Positions 8,353 to 15,562 of a stretch of DNA of 35,943 bases are shown piece after piece (the first letter of the stretch is position 1; the number at the start of each line of letters is the position of its first letter). The DNA lies in contig NZ_APML01000020.1 of the NCBI RefSeq assembly GCF_000359605.1, forward strand, positions 1-35,943. The letters run 5' to 3'. This stretch comes from Gracilibacillus halophilus YIM-C55.5. GTDB lineage: Bacteria; Bacillota; Bacilli; Bacillales; Amphibacillaceae. Below the pieces are notes generated by a model. The model worked only from the letters and a program-made list of their open reading frames with translations, did not search any database and had not been told where the DNA came from. A program made the translations under genes and the position numbers.

Positions 8353-9041
8353 TTAATCCCCCATTTTATAACCAAAGCCACGTACGGTTTTAATGAGTGT
8401 TGGCCGTTGTGGATGATCTTCAAGCTTTTCTCTTAATCGTTTGATATAGACTGTGAGTGTATTATCATTAACAAAATCGCCCGCTACATCCCAAATTTGT
8501 TCTAATAGCTGTTCTCTTGTCAATACTTGCCCGATATGATTCGCAAAGGTTAACAAAATTCGATACTCAAGCGATGTAAGAAAAACTTCTTCCCCACCTT
8601 TATATACAGTACCATTTAGTGAATGAATAGTTACATCTTTCAAGTGAAGCACCGTTGCATTCTCTTTTGCCGGCTGTTTTTGATACCTGCGTAAGACGGA
8701 TTTGATACGAGATAACAATTCTCGCACGCGAAAAGGCTTAGTAATATAGTCATCAGCCCCATATCCAGTCCCATAACAACATTAACTTCATCATCATATG
8801 CAGTCAGAAAGATAACCGGTTTATCGCTTCGTTGTTTGATTTGTTCACAGATATCATAGCCACTGCCATCAGGAAGCGACAAGTCAAGCAAAAATAAATC
8901 AATCGAATGCAATTGTTCTTTTACGACTTCATTAGCTGTTTCAGCGCTATCGCATACAATCGTCTGATAGTTTTCTTGTTGCAATGAGTATTCCAATCCA
9001 GAAGCAATCGCTGTATCATCTTCAACCAATAAGATTTTCAT
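8353..9041 (-). pseudogene. OmpR-family response regulator, single-base frameshift
   Basis: The N-terminal half, from ATG at 9041, is a receiver domain with acidic pocket ED-D (residues 7-9), phospho-acceptor Asp53 (LLDLSLPDGSG) and Thr81 (FLTAYDD). At about residue 98 the frame breaks. MGLDMG should continue as ADDYITKPFRVREL, and exactly that sequence is present one frame over, leading into a complete winged-helix DNA-binding domain (TSLEYRILLTFANHIGQVLTREQLLEQIW, then KTVRGFGYKMGD). One missing G in the four-G run (plus-strand C at 8757-8760) explains it. Restored length would be about 229 residues, normal for the family. Start support: AGGTAGGA eight bases before the ATG. Either a real knockout of the sensing pathway or a sequencing error; the rest of the gene is undamaged. 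Confidence 0.85.
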
Positions 9042-9081
9042 TGGATCATTCCTACCTTTTTCTATTCTATATATATATGTA

Positions 9082-9110
9082 ATCTTAGGCGAGTTGGATA
9101 AAAACGTCAA
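9082..9110 (-). promoter_or_regulatory. Sigma-A promoter of the two-component genes
   Basis: On the minus strand, TTGACG (9110-9105) and TAAGAT (9087-9082) are separated by 17 bases, about 40 bases before the regulator start. This is the best promoter-like match ahead of the regulator-kinase genes. Confidence 0.6.
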
Positions 9111-9134
9111 AAGGAGTTTACATTGGAATTTGCA

Positions 9135-9815
9135 CTACCTTCGCTCGCGCCATAACATCAGTTCCAATCCGCTTATACAAATCAAAAGCCAAACAAGCCC
9201 AAAAGCTAAACCTGCTACAACATCGGTAAAATAATGTACCTGTAGAAACACACGGCTCAAGGCAATAGTGAAGGTGGCAAGCACTAGTCCACTATTGATT
9301 ATCCATTTCCACACTGATTTCAACGAACTAATAAGAAGTAAATATATTAAAAATCCATAAAATGTGATCGCTCCCGTTGAATGGCCACTCGGAAAACTAA
9401 ACCCCGTTCCGTCAAATTCAGCTAAAATCTCTGGCCTTTCCCTCTCAAAGAACAGTTTTAACACCTTTGTCAAAAGACTAACGCCAAGCATATTAACTGC
9501 GAAAAAAATCGCATACCATTTACTCATACGTGTAAAAACTAGTAAAAATAAAAAAAGGATGATCGAAGCAATCGTAATAAATAATACTGATCCTGCCTCG
9601 GTAATTCCTCCCATTATTTGTTGAAGCACTGGATAACGAAGTGTTTCTATGTAATCATCCATCATCCGATCGATCGCAAATTTTTCTTTTTCCAACACAT
9701 CATCAGCTAATGAAATAAAAAGGACAGTTGCTCCTCCCAGTAATAGAAACCCAATGAAAATGGTGAGCAAAGATGCCTTAGACAAATCTTTTATTTTCTG
9801 CGCATGAATTAACAT
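9135..9815 (-). CDS. PAP2-family membrane phosphatase
   Basis: A 226-residue integral membrane enzyme with about six transmembrane helices. It has all three parts of the PAP2 phosphatase signature: K(x)nERERP in KLFFERERP, the central PSGH in FSFPSGHST, and SR(x)5H in SRVFLQVHYFTDV, ending next to an Asp. The family removes phosphate from phosphatidate, phosphatidylglycerol-phosphate or undecaprenyl-pyrophosphate on the outer face of the membrane; length and layout are close to Bacillus YodM-like proteins. Which lipid is used here cannot be told. The start ATG has an AAGGAAGGG ribosome site. The leader region upstream is filled with six 21-base repeats. Confidence 0.9.
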   Translation of the reverse strand: MLIHAQKIKDLSKASLLTIFIGFLLLGGATVLFISLADDVLEKEKFAIDRMMDDYIETLRYPVLQQIMGGITEAGSVLFITIASIILFLFLLVFTRMSKWYAIFFAVNMLGVSLLTKVLKLFFERERPEILAEFDGTGFSFPSGHSTGAITFYGFLIYLLLISSLKSVWKWIINSGLVLATFTIALSRVFLQVHYFTDVVAGLAFGLVWLLICISGLELMLWRERR

Positions 9816-9852
9816 TCGACATCCCTTCCTTTCTGTCGATGAACCAGAACGA

Positions 9853-9978
9853 TTTATTCTCGACTTTTCTCAATTTATTCTCAACTTCGTGCAGTTTATT
9901 CTCAACATTGCAGAATTTATTCTCGACTTCGTTGTTTTTATTCTCGACTTCTGGCACTTTATTCTCAACTTTACCTTA
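9853..9978. repeat. Six tandem 21-bp units with a conserved 14-bp core
   Basis: Units begin at 9853, 9874, 9895, 9916, 9937 and 9958. The first 14 bases match TTTATTCTCRACTT with few changes; the last seven bases differ in every unit. The array lies between two divergent genes (PAP2 and the chemotaxis transducer). On the minus strand one frame reads a heptapeptide repeat VENK plus three residues with no stop, but there is no start codon in front. Confidence 0.9.
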
Positions 9979-10005
9979 AAATGGTTAAAATTTTGTAAAT
10001 CTACT

Positions 10006-10032
10006 TTAATTACTAGGAAAATGTGCCGATAT
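10006..10032 (+). promoter_or_regulatory. Sigma-D-type promoter of the chemotaxis operon
   Basis: GCCGATAT at 10025-10032 matches the sigma-D -10 element exactly, and TTAA at 10006-10009 lies 15 bases upstream in place of the consensus TAAA. Sigma-D drives motility and chemotaxis genes in Bacillus, which fits the transducer gene starting 32 bases downstream. Confidence 0.65.
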
Positions 10033-10063
10033 AAAATTGCATCTCTTTATAAGGAGGAATAAC

Positions 10064-10918
10064 ATGGAAGATCATATAGAACAATACCATCCAATATTGC
10101 AATCCTTTATTAAAGTAGCTCCTTTCATACAAACACTTATTAATGATGATATCACAATTGGTATTTATGATTCGGAGAAACTCATTATTAATTATCCCGC
10201 AAAGAACTTTTCATTAAATGTGAATCCAGGAGATCCATTAGTAGAGGGAGACATTGTAACAACTGCCATACGTGAAAACAAAAACCAAGCGATGGCTGTA
10301 CCTCCTGAATTATTTGGCGTTCATTTAATTGCTAGAGCAGTACCTTTACATGATGAAAAAGGGAATGTGATCGGTGGTGTTGGTGTCGGACAAAACATTG
10401 CCGATGCCCAAAAGTTAAACGAAACATCAGATAATCTTTCTAACGTTATTGACGAAGTAACAGGTACCGTGGAAGATATGGCTCAAGCGATCAGTACACT
10501 CTCAAACGACATTCACCTCGTTTCAGAAAAAGCAAATACAGTCAGTGATAGCGCGGAAGCGATTGAAAAAATGTCGAATATGGTGAAGGAAATTGCAGAT
10601 CAAAGCAACTTGTTAGGTCTCAATGCGTCGATTGAATCGGCTCGTGCTGGTGAACATGGTAAAGGTTTTTCAGTGGTTGCAGAAGAAATACGTAAAATGG
10701 CAAATAACTCAAAAGACCAAGTCACTGAAATACAGTCAATTACAAATGAGATTAAAGAATCGATCACGAATTTAAATCAACATATCGGTAATGTGAACGA
10801 ACAGTCTGATTCACAAGCTGCATCAATTGAAGAACTAACAGCAACAATGCAAGAAGTAAATTCAAATGTACAAGTCCTAGCTGACCTCGCCCAAAAGAAT
10901 GTAGACGTCAAAGAATAA
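10064..10918 (+). CDS. yfmS: Soluble methyl-accepting chemotaxis-type transducer (YfmS-like)
   Basis: A 284-residue protein without any transmembrane segment. Residues 1-115 form a small sensor domain ([35 protein letters not shown]), and the rest is an MCP signalling coiled coil with the hallmark hairpin tip [19 protein letters not shown] followed by [18 protein letters not shown]. It should therefore act on CheA/CheW from the cytoplasm rather than as a membrane receptor. Length and position before an aldehyde dehydrogenase match the Bacillus subtilis YfmS/YfmT pair. Start: ATG at 10064 after AAGGAGG with six bases between; the upstream TTG at 10037 lies before the ribosome site and is not used. 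Transcribed from the sigma-D-like promoter. Confidence 0.85.
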   Translation: MEDHIEQYHPILQSFIKVAPFIQTLINDDITIGIYDSEKLIINYPAKNFSLNVNPGDPLVEGDIVTTAIRENKNQAMAVPPELFGVHLIARAVPLHDEKGNVIGGVGVGQNIADAQKLNETSDNLSNVIDEVTGTVEDMAQAISTLSNDIHLVSEKANTVSDSAEAIEKMSNMVKEIADQSNLLGLNASIESARAGEHGKGFSVVAEEIRKMANNSKDQVTEIQSITNEIKESITNLNQHIGNVNEQSDSQAASIEELTATMQEVNSNVQVLADLAQKNVDVKE

Positions 10919-10938
10919 ACTTCATTAGGAGGTACACA

Positions 10939-12399
10939 ATGATTAACTTTCTTAATTTAAACAGTCAATACATTGATGGACAATGGAAAGAAGGAAATAG
11001 CCAACTTTCCATGAAAAATCAAAACCCATACAATCAAGAAACGCTGACAACATATCAGGCAGCTAGCAAAACTGATATTGATCACGCCTATCAAGTTGCT
11101 CAAAAAGCACAAAAAAAATGGCAACAACAAAATCCTACCTTTCAACGTGGAATTTTTGAACAAGCCGTTCATGTCATCGAAGATCATCATGAAGCAATTG
11201 TAGAAGTCATCAATAAAGAAATTGGCGGGACACGCTTAAAAGCAGAATTCGAAATTAGTCTTGTCAAAAATATGTTGAAAGAAGCGTCTACATTTCCATT
11301 TCGAATGGACGGCAAAATTCTCCCATCGATGACAGATGGAAAGGAAAACCAAGTATACCGCATCCCTATAGGAGTGGTCGGTGTAATCAGTCCATTTAAT
11401 TTTCCGTTCTTTTTATCTATGAAGTCGATCGCTCCAGCATTAGCTACTGGGAATGGGGTTGTCGTGAAACCACATGAACATACTGTTATTACTGGTGGAA
11501 CAATGATTGCCAAAATCTTTGAAGAAGCTGGGTTACCACAAGGACTCTTAAATATTGTTACCACTGAAATTAGTGAAATTGGTGATGCATTTGTCGAACA
11601 CCCGATTCCGCAATCCATTTCATTTACAGGATCAACGGCAATCGGCCGCCATATCGGTAGTATAGCAGGCAGAGAATTAAAAGATGTTCATTTAGAGCTA
11701 GGAGGAAATAGTGGTTTAATCGTACTCGATGATGCTGATATTGACTTAGCTGTAAGTGCCGCTATTTTCAGCCGCTTTACACACCAAGGGCAAATTTGTA
11801 TGTCTGCTAATCGTATTATTATCCACGAAGATGTGTATGATACGTTTGTCGAAAAATACGTAGCCAAAGTGAATGAGCTAAGTTGCGGTGATCCGTGTGA
11901 TGATACAACCATTATCGGCCCATTAATTAATGAAAAACAAGTAGAAAATACAAAGCAAATCATTGAAGCAGGCATCAATGAAGGTGCTGATCCGCTCGTT
12001 CACGGCCAAGTTCGCGGAAATGTTGTCGAACCCGTTGTATTTGGTAATGTAACAAAGAATATGACTGTTGCTAAAGAAGAAATGTTTGCACCTGTTGTTA
12101 GTTTATTTAAGGCATCAAGTGAAGAAGAAATTCTCGACATTGTGAACGATACATCATATGGGCTAAGCGGCGCCGTTCATACACAAAACATTGAACGTGG
12201 TGCCCAACTAGCTAAACAGATGGAAACAGGTATGATTCACATTAATGATGGAACGATTAATGACGAACCGAATGTGGCATTTGGCGGAATGAAAAACTCT
12301 GGCGTCGGACGACTAAATGGCGAGTGGAGTTTAGATGCTTTTACAACAACCAAATGGATTTCCATTCAACATAACCGCAAGCAATTTCCTTACTCTTAA
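10939..12399 (+). CDS. yfmT: NAD(P)-dependent aldehyde dehydrogenase (YfmT-like)
   Basis: A 486-residue member of the aldehyde dehydrogenase superfamily, which oxidises aldehydes to acids with NAD(P). Catalytic residues are visible: Asn154 (SPFNFP), Lys177 (VVVKPHE), general base Glu253 (HLELGG), nucleophile Cys287 (GQICMSANR), plus the FTGSTAIG Rossmann turn. The closest match I recognise is Bacillus YfmT, described as a vanillin-type aromatic aldehyde dehydrogenase. It lies 20 bases after the chemotaxis transducer with its own AGGAGGT site, so it is the second gene of that operon. Pairing a soluble transducer with an aldehyde-oxidising enzyme suggests a link between chemotaxis and aromatic aldehyde metabolism, but the substrate is inferred only. 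Confidence 0.88.
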   Translation: MINFLNLNSQYIDGQWKEGNSQLSMKNQNPYNQETLTTYQAASKTDIDHAYQVAQKAQKKWQQQNPTFQRGIFEQAVHVIEDHHEAIVEVINKEIGGTRLKAEFEISLVKNMLKEASTFPFRMDGKILPSMTDGKENQVYRIPIGVVGVISPFNFPFFLSMKSIAPALATGNGVVVKPHEHTVITGGTMIAKIFEEAGLPQGLLNIVTTEISEIGDAFVEHPIPQSISFTGSTAIGRHIGSIAGRELKDVHLELGGNSGLIVLDDADIDLAVSAAIFSRFTHQGQICMSANRIIIHEDVYDTFVEKYVAKVNELSCGDPCDDTTIIGPLINEKQVENTKQIIEAGINEGADPLVHGQVRGNVVEPVVFGNVTKNMTVAKEEMFAPVVSLFKASSEEEILDIVNDTSYGLSGAVHTQNIERGAQLAKQMETGMIHINDGTINDEPNVAFGGMKNSGVGRLNGEWSLDAFTTTKWISIQHNRKQFPYS

Positions 12400-12420
12400 T
12401 TATGATAATTTTGTTAACAG

Positions 12421-12456
12421 GTCTACCTCAAATACAAGAGGTAGATCTTTTTATTT
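12421..12456 (+). terminator. Terminator of the yfmS-yfmT operon
   Basis: GTCTACCTC at 12421-12429 pairs with GAGGTAGAT at 12438-12446 (one G-U pair), followed by a T-rich run, 20 bases after the dehydrogenase stop codon. Confidence 0.85.
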
Positions 12457-12547
12457 TTGGAAAAATAATCATTTTATTAGGTATTTTATATCGATTTTTA
12501 CCAAAATATCATAAAATTAATATAAATGAATGCCTTGCTGTCAGTTA

Positions 12548-12586
12548 ATCTCATATATTTTTTTACTTTTTTGGAATATATGAGAT
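12548..12586. other. 12-bp inverted repeat upstream of the pectate lyase promoter
   Basis: ATCTCATATATT (12548-12559) and AATATATGAGAT (12575-12586) form a perfect inverted repeat with a T-rich 15-base centre, ending seven bases before the likely -35. It could be an operator for a pectin-responsive regulator, or a remnant hairpin; no coding capacity is seen in 12457-12650. Confidence 0.4.
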
Positions 12587-12592
12587 AATGAT

Positions 12593-12622
12593 TGTTTACG
12601 GTAACCGCTTTCATGATATGAT
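12593..12622 (+). promoter_or_regulatory. Pectate lyase promoter with cre-like site
   Basis: TTGTTT (12593-12598) and TATGAT (12617-12622) are 18 bases apart. Between them, GGTAACCGCTTTCA at 12600-12613 matches 12 of 14 positions of the CcpA-binding cre consensus, so CcpA bound there would block the promoter when preferred sugars are present. Confidence 0.55.
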
Positions 12623-12652
12623 AAGAGTAATATTGTTGAAAGGAGGGTTTGT

Positions 12653-12682
12653 TTGTCGGCTGTTACTCTAGTGTTTACGTAA
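12653..12682 (+). CDS. Possible nine-codon leader peptide
   Basis: TTG at 12653 follows a very strong AAAGGAGGG site by about six bases and opens a nine-codon frame (M-S-A-V-T-L-V-F-T) that stops at 12680-12682, 25 bases before the pectate lyase start. The strong ribosome site has no other use, since the lyase frame has a stop at 12684. Could be a leader peptide or a remnant of a longer gene; no function is known. Confidence 0.3.
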   Translation: MSAVTLVFT

Positions 12683-12707
12683 ATAATCTAAAAGGGATGT
12701 GAGACGT

Positions 12708-13709
12708 TTGCAAAAACCTAGTGTGTTCAAATGGTGTACCAGTAGTTTGGTTGTTGCCTTCGTTGTTGCTTTATTTGTACAACCTGTATTGGCCAACACC
12801 CCTGACTTTAGCATGACTGGTTTTGCTACTTTTAATGGTGGAACAACTGGCGGTCAAGGTGGAAACACGATTACTGTTCAAACAGGGGATGAATTAACGC
12901 AAGCATTGAAAAATAAAGATGAAAATACACCTTTGACCATCTATGTTGACGGTACAATTTCACCAAGCAATACCTCTGATAGTAAGATTAATATTAAAGA
13001 CGTTTCTGATGTTTCAGTCCTAGGTGTAGGTACAAATGGTGAACTCGATGGTATTGGCCTCAAAGTGTGGCGAGCAGACAACGTGATTATTCGAAACCTC
13101 ACAATCCATGAAGTAGACACTGGTGATAAGGACGCAATCAGCATTGAAGGTCCATCTAATAATATTTGGGTCGACCACAATGAATTGTACGCAAGTCTAA
13201 ATGTTGATAAAGATTATTACGATGGTTTATTTGATGTAAAGCGCGATGCTTTCAACATTACATTCTCTTGGAACTATGTTCATGATGGATGGAAAGCGAT
13301 GCTAATGGGATCATCCGACAGTGACAGTGACGACAGAAATATAACCTTCCACCACAATCACTTTCAAGACTTAAATTCCCGTGTTCCTAGTTATCGACAC
13401 GGAGAAGGACATATTTATAACAACTACTTTGAAGGAATTATTGATACAGGAATCAATGCAAGAATGGGAGCAGAACTCTTAGTTGAAAATAACGTCTTTG
13501 AAAATTCAAAAGACCCACTAGGATATTGGTATAGTGATGATACAGGTTACTGGAATGTGTCGAATAACTTATATATTAACAGCACAGGCAGCCAACCAAC
13601 GTCATCCACAACCAATTATACCGTTCCTTATAGCTACACATTAACACCTGTCCAAGATGTAAAATCCGTAGTCACTCAATATGCAGGTGTCGGTGTCGTT
13701 CAGCCTTAA
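12708..13709 (+). CDS. pel: Secreted pectate lyase, polysaccharide lyase family 1
   Basis: A 333-residue extracellular enzyme that cleaves polygalacturonate by calcium-dependent beta-elimination. It has a Sec signal peptide (hydrophobic core [16 protein letters not shown], cleavage after VLA) followed by a parallel beta-helix. Family marks are IWVDHNEL, the calcium-site stretch [20 protein letters not shown], and the catalytic segment [19 protein letters not shown] containing the conserved Arg pair (about residues 225 and 230). It is shorter than Bacillus Pel (about 420 residues) and has no binding module, consistent with a minimal PL1 enzyme. Start: TTG at 12708 is ten bases after AAGGGA; an in-frame GTG at 12699 is possible but sits too close to that site. 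Flanked by its own promoter and terminator. Confidence 0.9.
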   Translation: MQKPSVFKWCTSSLVVAFVVALFVQPVLANTPDFSMTGFATFNGGTTGGQGGNTITVQTGDELTQALKNKDENTPLTIYVDGTISPSNTSDSKINIKDVSDVSVLGVGTNGELDGIGLKVWRADNVIIRNLTIHEVDTGDKDAISIEGPSNNIWVDHNELYASLNVDKDYYDGLFDVKRDAFNITFSWNYVHDGWKAMLMGSSDSDSDDRNITFHHNHFQDLNSRVPSYRHGEGHIYNNYFEGIIDTGINARMGAELLVENNVFENSKDPLGYWYSDDTGYWNVSNNLYINSTGSQPTSSTTNYTVPYSYTLTPVQDVKSVVTQYAGVGVVQP

Positions 13710-13724
13710 AACGCACTTTTTAGA

Positions 13725-13772
13725 GTAGTTCGGTTTTAGAGGATGATCACTCTGAAACGAACTACTTTTTTT
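13725..13772 (+). terminator. Terminator of the pectate lyase gene
   Basis: A long hairpin: GTAGTTCG (13725-13732) with CGAACTAC (13758-13765), extended inward by a paired stretch, followed by seven T. Confidence 0.85.
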
Positions 13773-13861
13773 ATAAAATGATAACACTCGTTGCTATATT
13801 TAATATGTCAATTACAATAAATTTCATATTTATGGTAAGATGTAAACAGAGGTGATGAACA

Positions 13862-14206
13862 ATGAGCTTAAGTATTCAAAACTGGGTAAATCAACTGATA
13901 TCGTTTGTTGGTATGATCATAATTACGATAGGTATTTACAGTTTAATGATGTCCTTTGGATGGAATGAGTTTCAATCGATTCTCATCATTTATCCAATTG
14001 CAGTGTTTGTCATCGGATTGGTCTATTATGTATTATGCAAAAGTCTTTGGATTGGACCTGTCGCTATATTAATAGGGGGCATTTTTAGTGTATTTTTGTT
14101 TATGAATACCTCATTCTGGATTTGGACTATGATATATACAGTTATTAGTTTGTTAGGTTCATTGGTAGGAAAAGCAGTACGACAATACCATAAACAAAAC
14201 GCATAA
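13862..14206 (+). CDS. Small four-helix membrane protein, possibly DUF2651
   Basis: A 114-residue protein made almost wholly of four hydrophobic helices (about 12-32, 38-58, 64-82 and 86-104) with a basic C-terminal tail (GKAVRQYHKQN). The pattern YPIAVFVIGLVYYVLCKSLWIGP followed by a FWIWTMIYTVISLLGS helix resembles the Bacilli-restricted DUF2651 proteins, but I am not certain of the family. Function unknown. It has a clear GAGGTGAT ribosome site six bases before the ATG and stands alone between the pectate lyase terminator and a repeat block, so it is probably a single-gene transcript. Confidence 0.7.
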   Translation: MSLSIQNWVNQLISFVGMIIITIGIYSLMMSFGWNEFQSILIIYPIAVFVIGLVYYVLCKSLWIGPVAILIGGIFSVFLFMNTSFWIWTMIYTVISLLGSLVGKAVRQYHKQNA

Positions 14207-14287
14207 GACGGTTAGAATAAAAGCTTTTTTTCAATATCAACACTATTTTGTCTTCGTTACACGGAAATCTTATTCTTATAATCATAC

Positions 14288-14456
14288 TTTTCTCGGTAAT
14301 TTGCCTTTCTACCGGGAAATCTTTCATTCAACAAAGCACTTTTCCCAGTAATACTGAAATTACTGGGAAAACTCATGATGAATTTAACGGGATTTCCCAG
14401 TAATAATTGATTTACCGGGAAATCTTACCTTTTTCTTGAATAGATTTCCTAGTAAT
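14288..14456. repeat. Seven alternating copies of a 12-bp TTTCCCAGTAAT element
   Basis: Copies at about 14288-14300, 14311-14320, 14341-14352, 14359-14370, 14392-14404, 14411-14423 and 14444-14456 alternate strictly in orientation, so neighbours can pair into three successive hairpins. The central one, TTTCCCAGTAAT and ATTACTGGGAAA, is a perfect 12-base stem with a six-base loop. No T-run follows, and the block lies in the 290 bases between a plus-strand and a minus-strand gene that converge. Confidence 0.85.
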
Positions 14457-14496
14457 TACACGGCAGCAAAATCGCCGTCTGATTCCAAGATACAAA

Positions 14497-15120
14497 TTAT
14501 ACTTCTCTGATATCTAGAGAAACCACTCTGTTTGTTGCTGGATTATAGACAACCGTACCTCTTACTTTGATTTGTTCTTGTGGGGATTGAAGCACATATT
14601 CATAAATTTCTTTTGTCTGGTTTTGATTTTGTTGTGTGCGATTTACGAAATTATAGTCGGTCACTTGATAATTCGGATATGCTCTCTGAACTACTTCAAG
14701 TAAATATTTCCCCCATTGTAACTCTTCTAATTGGGGATTGGGTTGGAATTGGATCGCAATGATCCCTTGCGAAAGATCTGCACCTAACATTTGGAAGACT
14801 CTTCGATGTAAATTAAGCGTTGTTGCTGGTGAATTTGGAACTGTATCAACCACAGTAACAATGACTTCTCGAGATGTTTGCGGATTACGAACCTTTATCG
14901 TTTGCCCACATTGATAAGGGGAATTCGTACTAACAGCAACGGTCATATACTGAGCATACGACCATGGAATCCCGCATTGTGTTACACTACCCCCATCGGT
15001 CCAAGTCGCCTTTCCTTGCATATAATTTTGGCGATACATATGCGGGTCGTTCATTGGATACAAACCATTATTATCATCAGAATACAACGGCTGGTAAGAA
15101 AATTGATTATACAGATGCAT
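14497..15120 (-). CDS. DUF3889 protein with RlpA/expansin-like beta-barrel
   Basis: A 207-residue protein. Residues about 35-125 look like a double-psi beta-barrel of the RlpA/expansin type (KATWTDGGSVTQCGIPWS; YQCGQTIKVRNP; VVDTVPNSPATTLNLHRRVFQMLG). Residues about 140-207 match the DUF3889 pattern (VVQRAYPNYQVTDYNFVNRT ... VRGTVVYNPATNRVVSLDI). No signal peptide is visible: the N-terminus is Tyr-, Asn- and Met-rich. So it is either cytoplasmic or, as I would guess, built into spore layers from the mother cell; this fits a sigma-K-like promoter upstream. Start: ATG at 15120 after GGAGGAGAAT; longer readings run into the leader. Confidence 0.8.
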   Translation of the reverse strand: MHLYNQFSYQPLYSDDNNGLYPMNDPHMYRQNYMQGKATWTDGGSVTQCGIPWSYAQYMTVAVSTNSPYQCGQTIKVRNPQTSREVIVTVVDTVPNSPATTLNLHRRVFQMLGADLSQGIIAIQFQPNPQLEELQWGKYLLEVVQRAYPNYQVTDYNFVNRTQQNQNQTKEIYEYVLQSPQEQIKVRGTVVYNPATNRVVSLDIREV

Positions 15121-15152
15121 ATATTCTCCTCCTGACAATCGTTCATTCAAGA

Positions 15153-15181
15153 TATTATATGATAAGCACCTGCCTATTGGT
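15153..15181 (-). promoter_or_regulatory. Possible sigma-K-like promoter of the DUF3889 gene
   Basis: On the minus strand ACC (15181-15179) is followed after 17 bases by CATATAATA (15161-15153), which fits the sigma-K pattern AC-N17-CATANNNTA. The same stretch contains TATAAT, so a sigma-A reading is possible, but no good -35 is present for it. Confidence 0.35.
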
Positions 15182-15194
15182 GAAGGAATTTTCA

Positions 15195-15238
15195 ATAAAA
15201 AACTCCCTGCTATCGTTATTAAACGATGACAAGGAGTT
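15195..15238 (-). terminator. Terminator of the tRNA-Ser gene
   Basis: AACTCC (15201-15206) with GGAGTT (15233-15238), strengthened by an inner ATCGTT/AACGAT stem. On the minus strand it is followed by a T-run, 23 bases past the tRNA 3' end. Confidence 0.8.
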
Positions 15239-15260
15239 GGCTTATTTATCATATTATGTA

Positions 15261-15355
15261 TGGCGGAGAAGGTGAGATTCGAACTCACGCGACGGGGATA
15301 CCCGCCCTAGCGCATTTCGAGTGCGCCCCCTTCAGCCAGACTTGGGTACTTCTCC
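15261..15355 (-). tRNA. tRNA-Ser (anticodon CGA)
   Basis: A class II tRNA of 95 bases including an encoded CCA. The acceptor stem GGAGAAG pairs with CTTCTCC. The anticodon stem GCGCA/TGCGC carries the loop CTCGAAA, giving anticodon CGA for UCG codons. There is a long serine-type variable arm, and a T arm with GTTCGAATC. Encoded on the minus strand with its own terminator; the biosynthetic operon begins about 210 bases beyond its 5' end. Confidence 0.97.
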
Positions 15356-15506
15356 ATAAAAAAATATTCTTTGTGAAAGCAAGAAATAAAGCGTCAGTGA
15401 CTTATTTTAAAATAAATATGAATAAGTGTCAAGAGAATATGATGTTGTGCGTTTTTTACTTTTATATCCATTTTTAATTAATTTGTGTAAATTTATGCAA
15501 ATTTTG

Positions 15507-15535
15507 TTGACTCTGTTATTGATATTATGTATACT
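15507..15535 (+). promoter_or_regulatory. Sigma-A promoter of the biosynthetic operon
   Basis: TTGACT (15507-15512) and TATACT (15530-15535) are exactly 17 bases apart, each one base from consensus. Transcription would start near 15542, leaving a leader of only about 20 bases before the first gene. No operator is evident and no regulator gene is in the operon, so expression may be largely constitutive or controlled from elsewhere. Confidence 0.8.
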
Positions 15536-15562
15536 TCCGTTTGTATTAAAAAATAAGAAAGG

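Noticed and set aside
4002..9041. Immunity system for the biosynthetic operon product
   Set aside because: It is about 6 kb away, with a different orientation and composition, and the operon has its own exporter; no sequence evidence links them.
8353..9041. Programmed frameshift in the response regulator
   Set aside because: No slippery heptamer, stimulatory hairpin or ribosome-site-like element is seen at the break; a one-base loss in a G run is simpler.
9853..9978. CRISPR-like array (repeats plus variable parts)
   Set aside because: Variable parts are only seven bases and repeats 14 bases, far too short for CRISPR, and no cas gene is near.
12699..12701. GTG at 12699 as the pectate lyase start
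   Set aside because: Only one or two bases separate it from the AAGGGA site; TTG at 12708 has normal spacing and still leaves a full signal peptide. It cannot be fully excluded.
15261..15355. tRNA-Ser as the attachment site of an island carrying the biosynthetic operon
   Set aside because: The tRNA 3' end faces away from the operon, and I found no second copy of its 3' sequence and no integrase.
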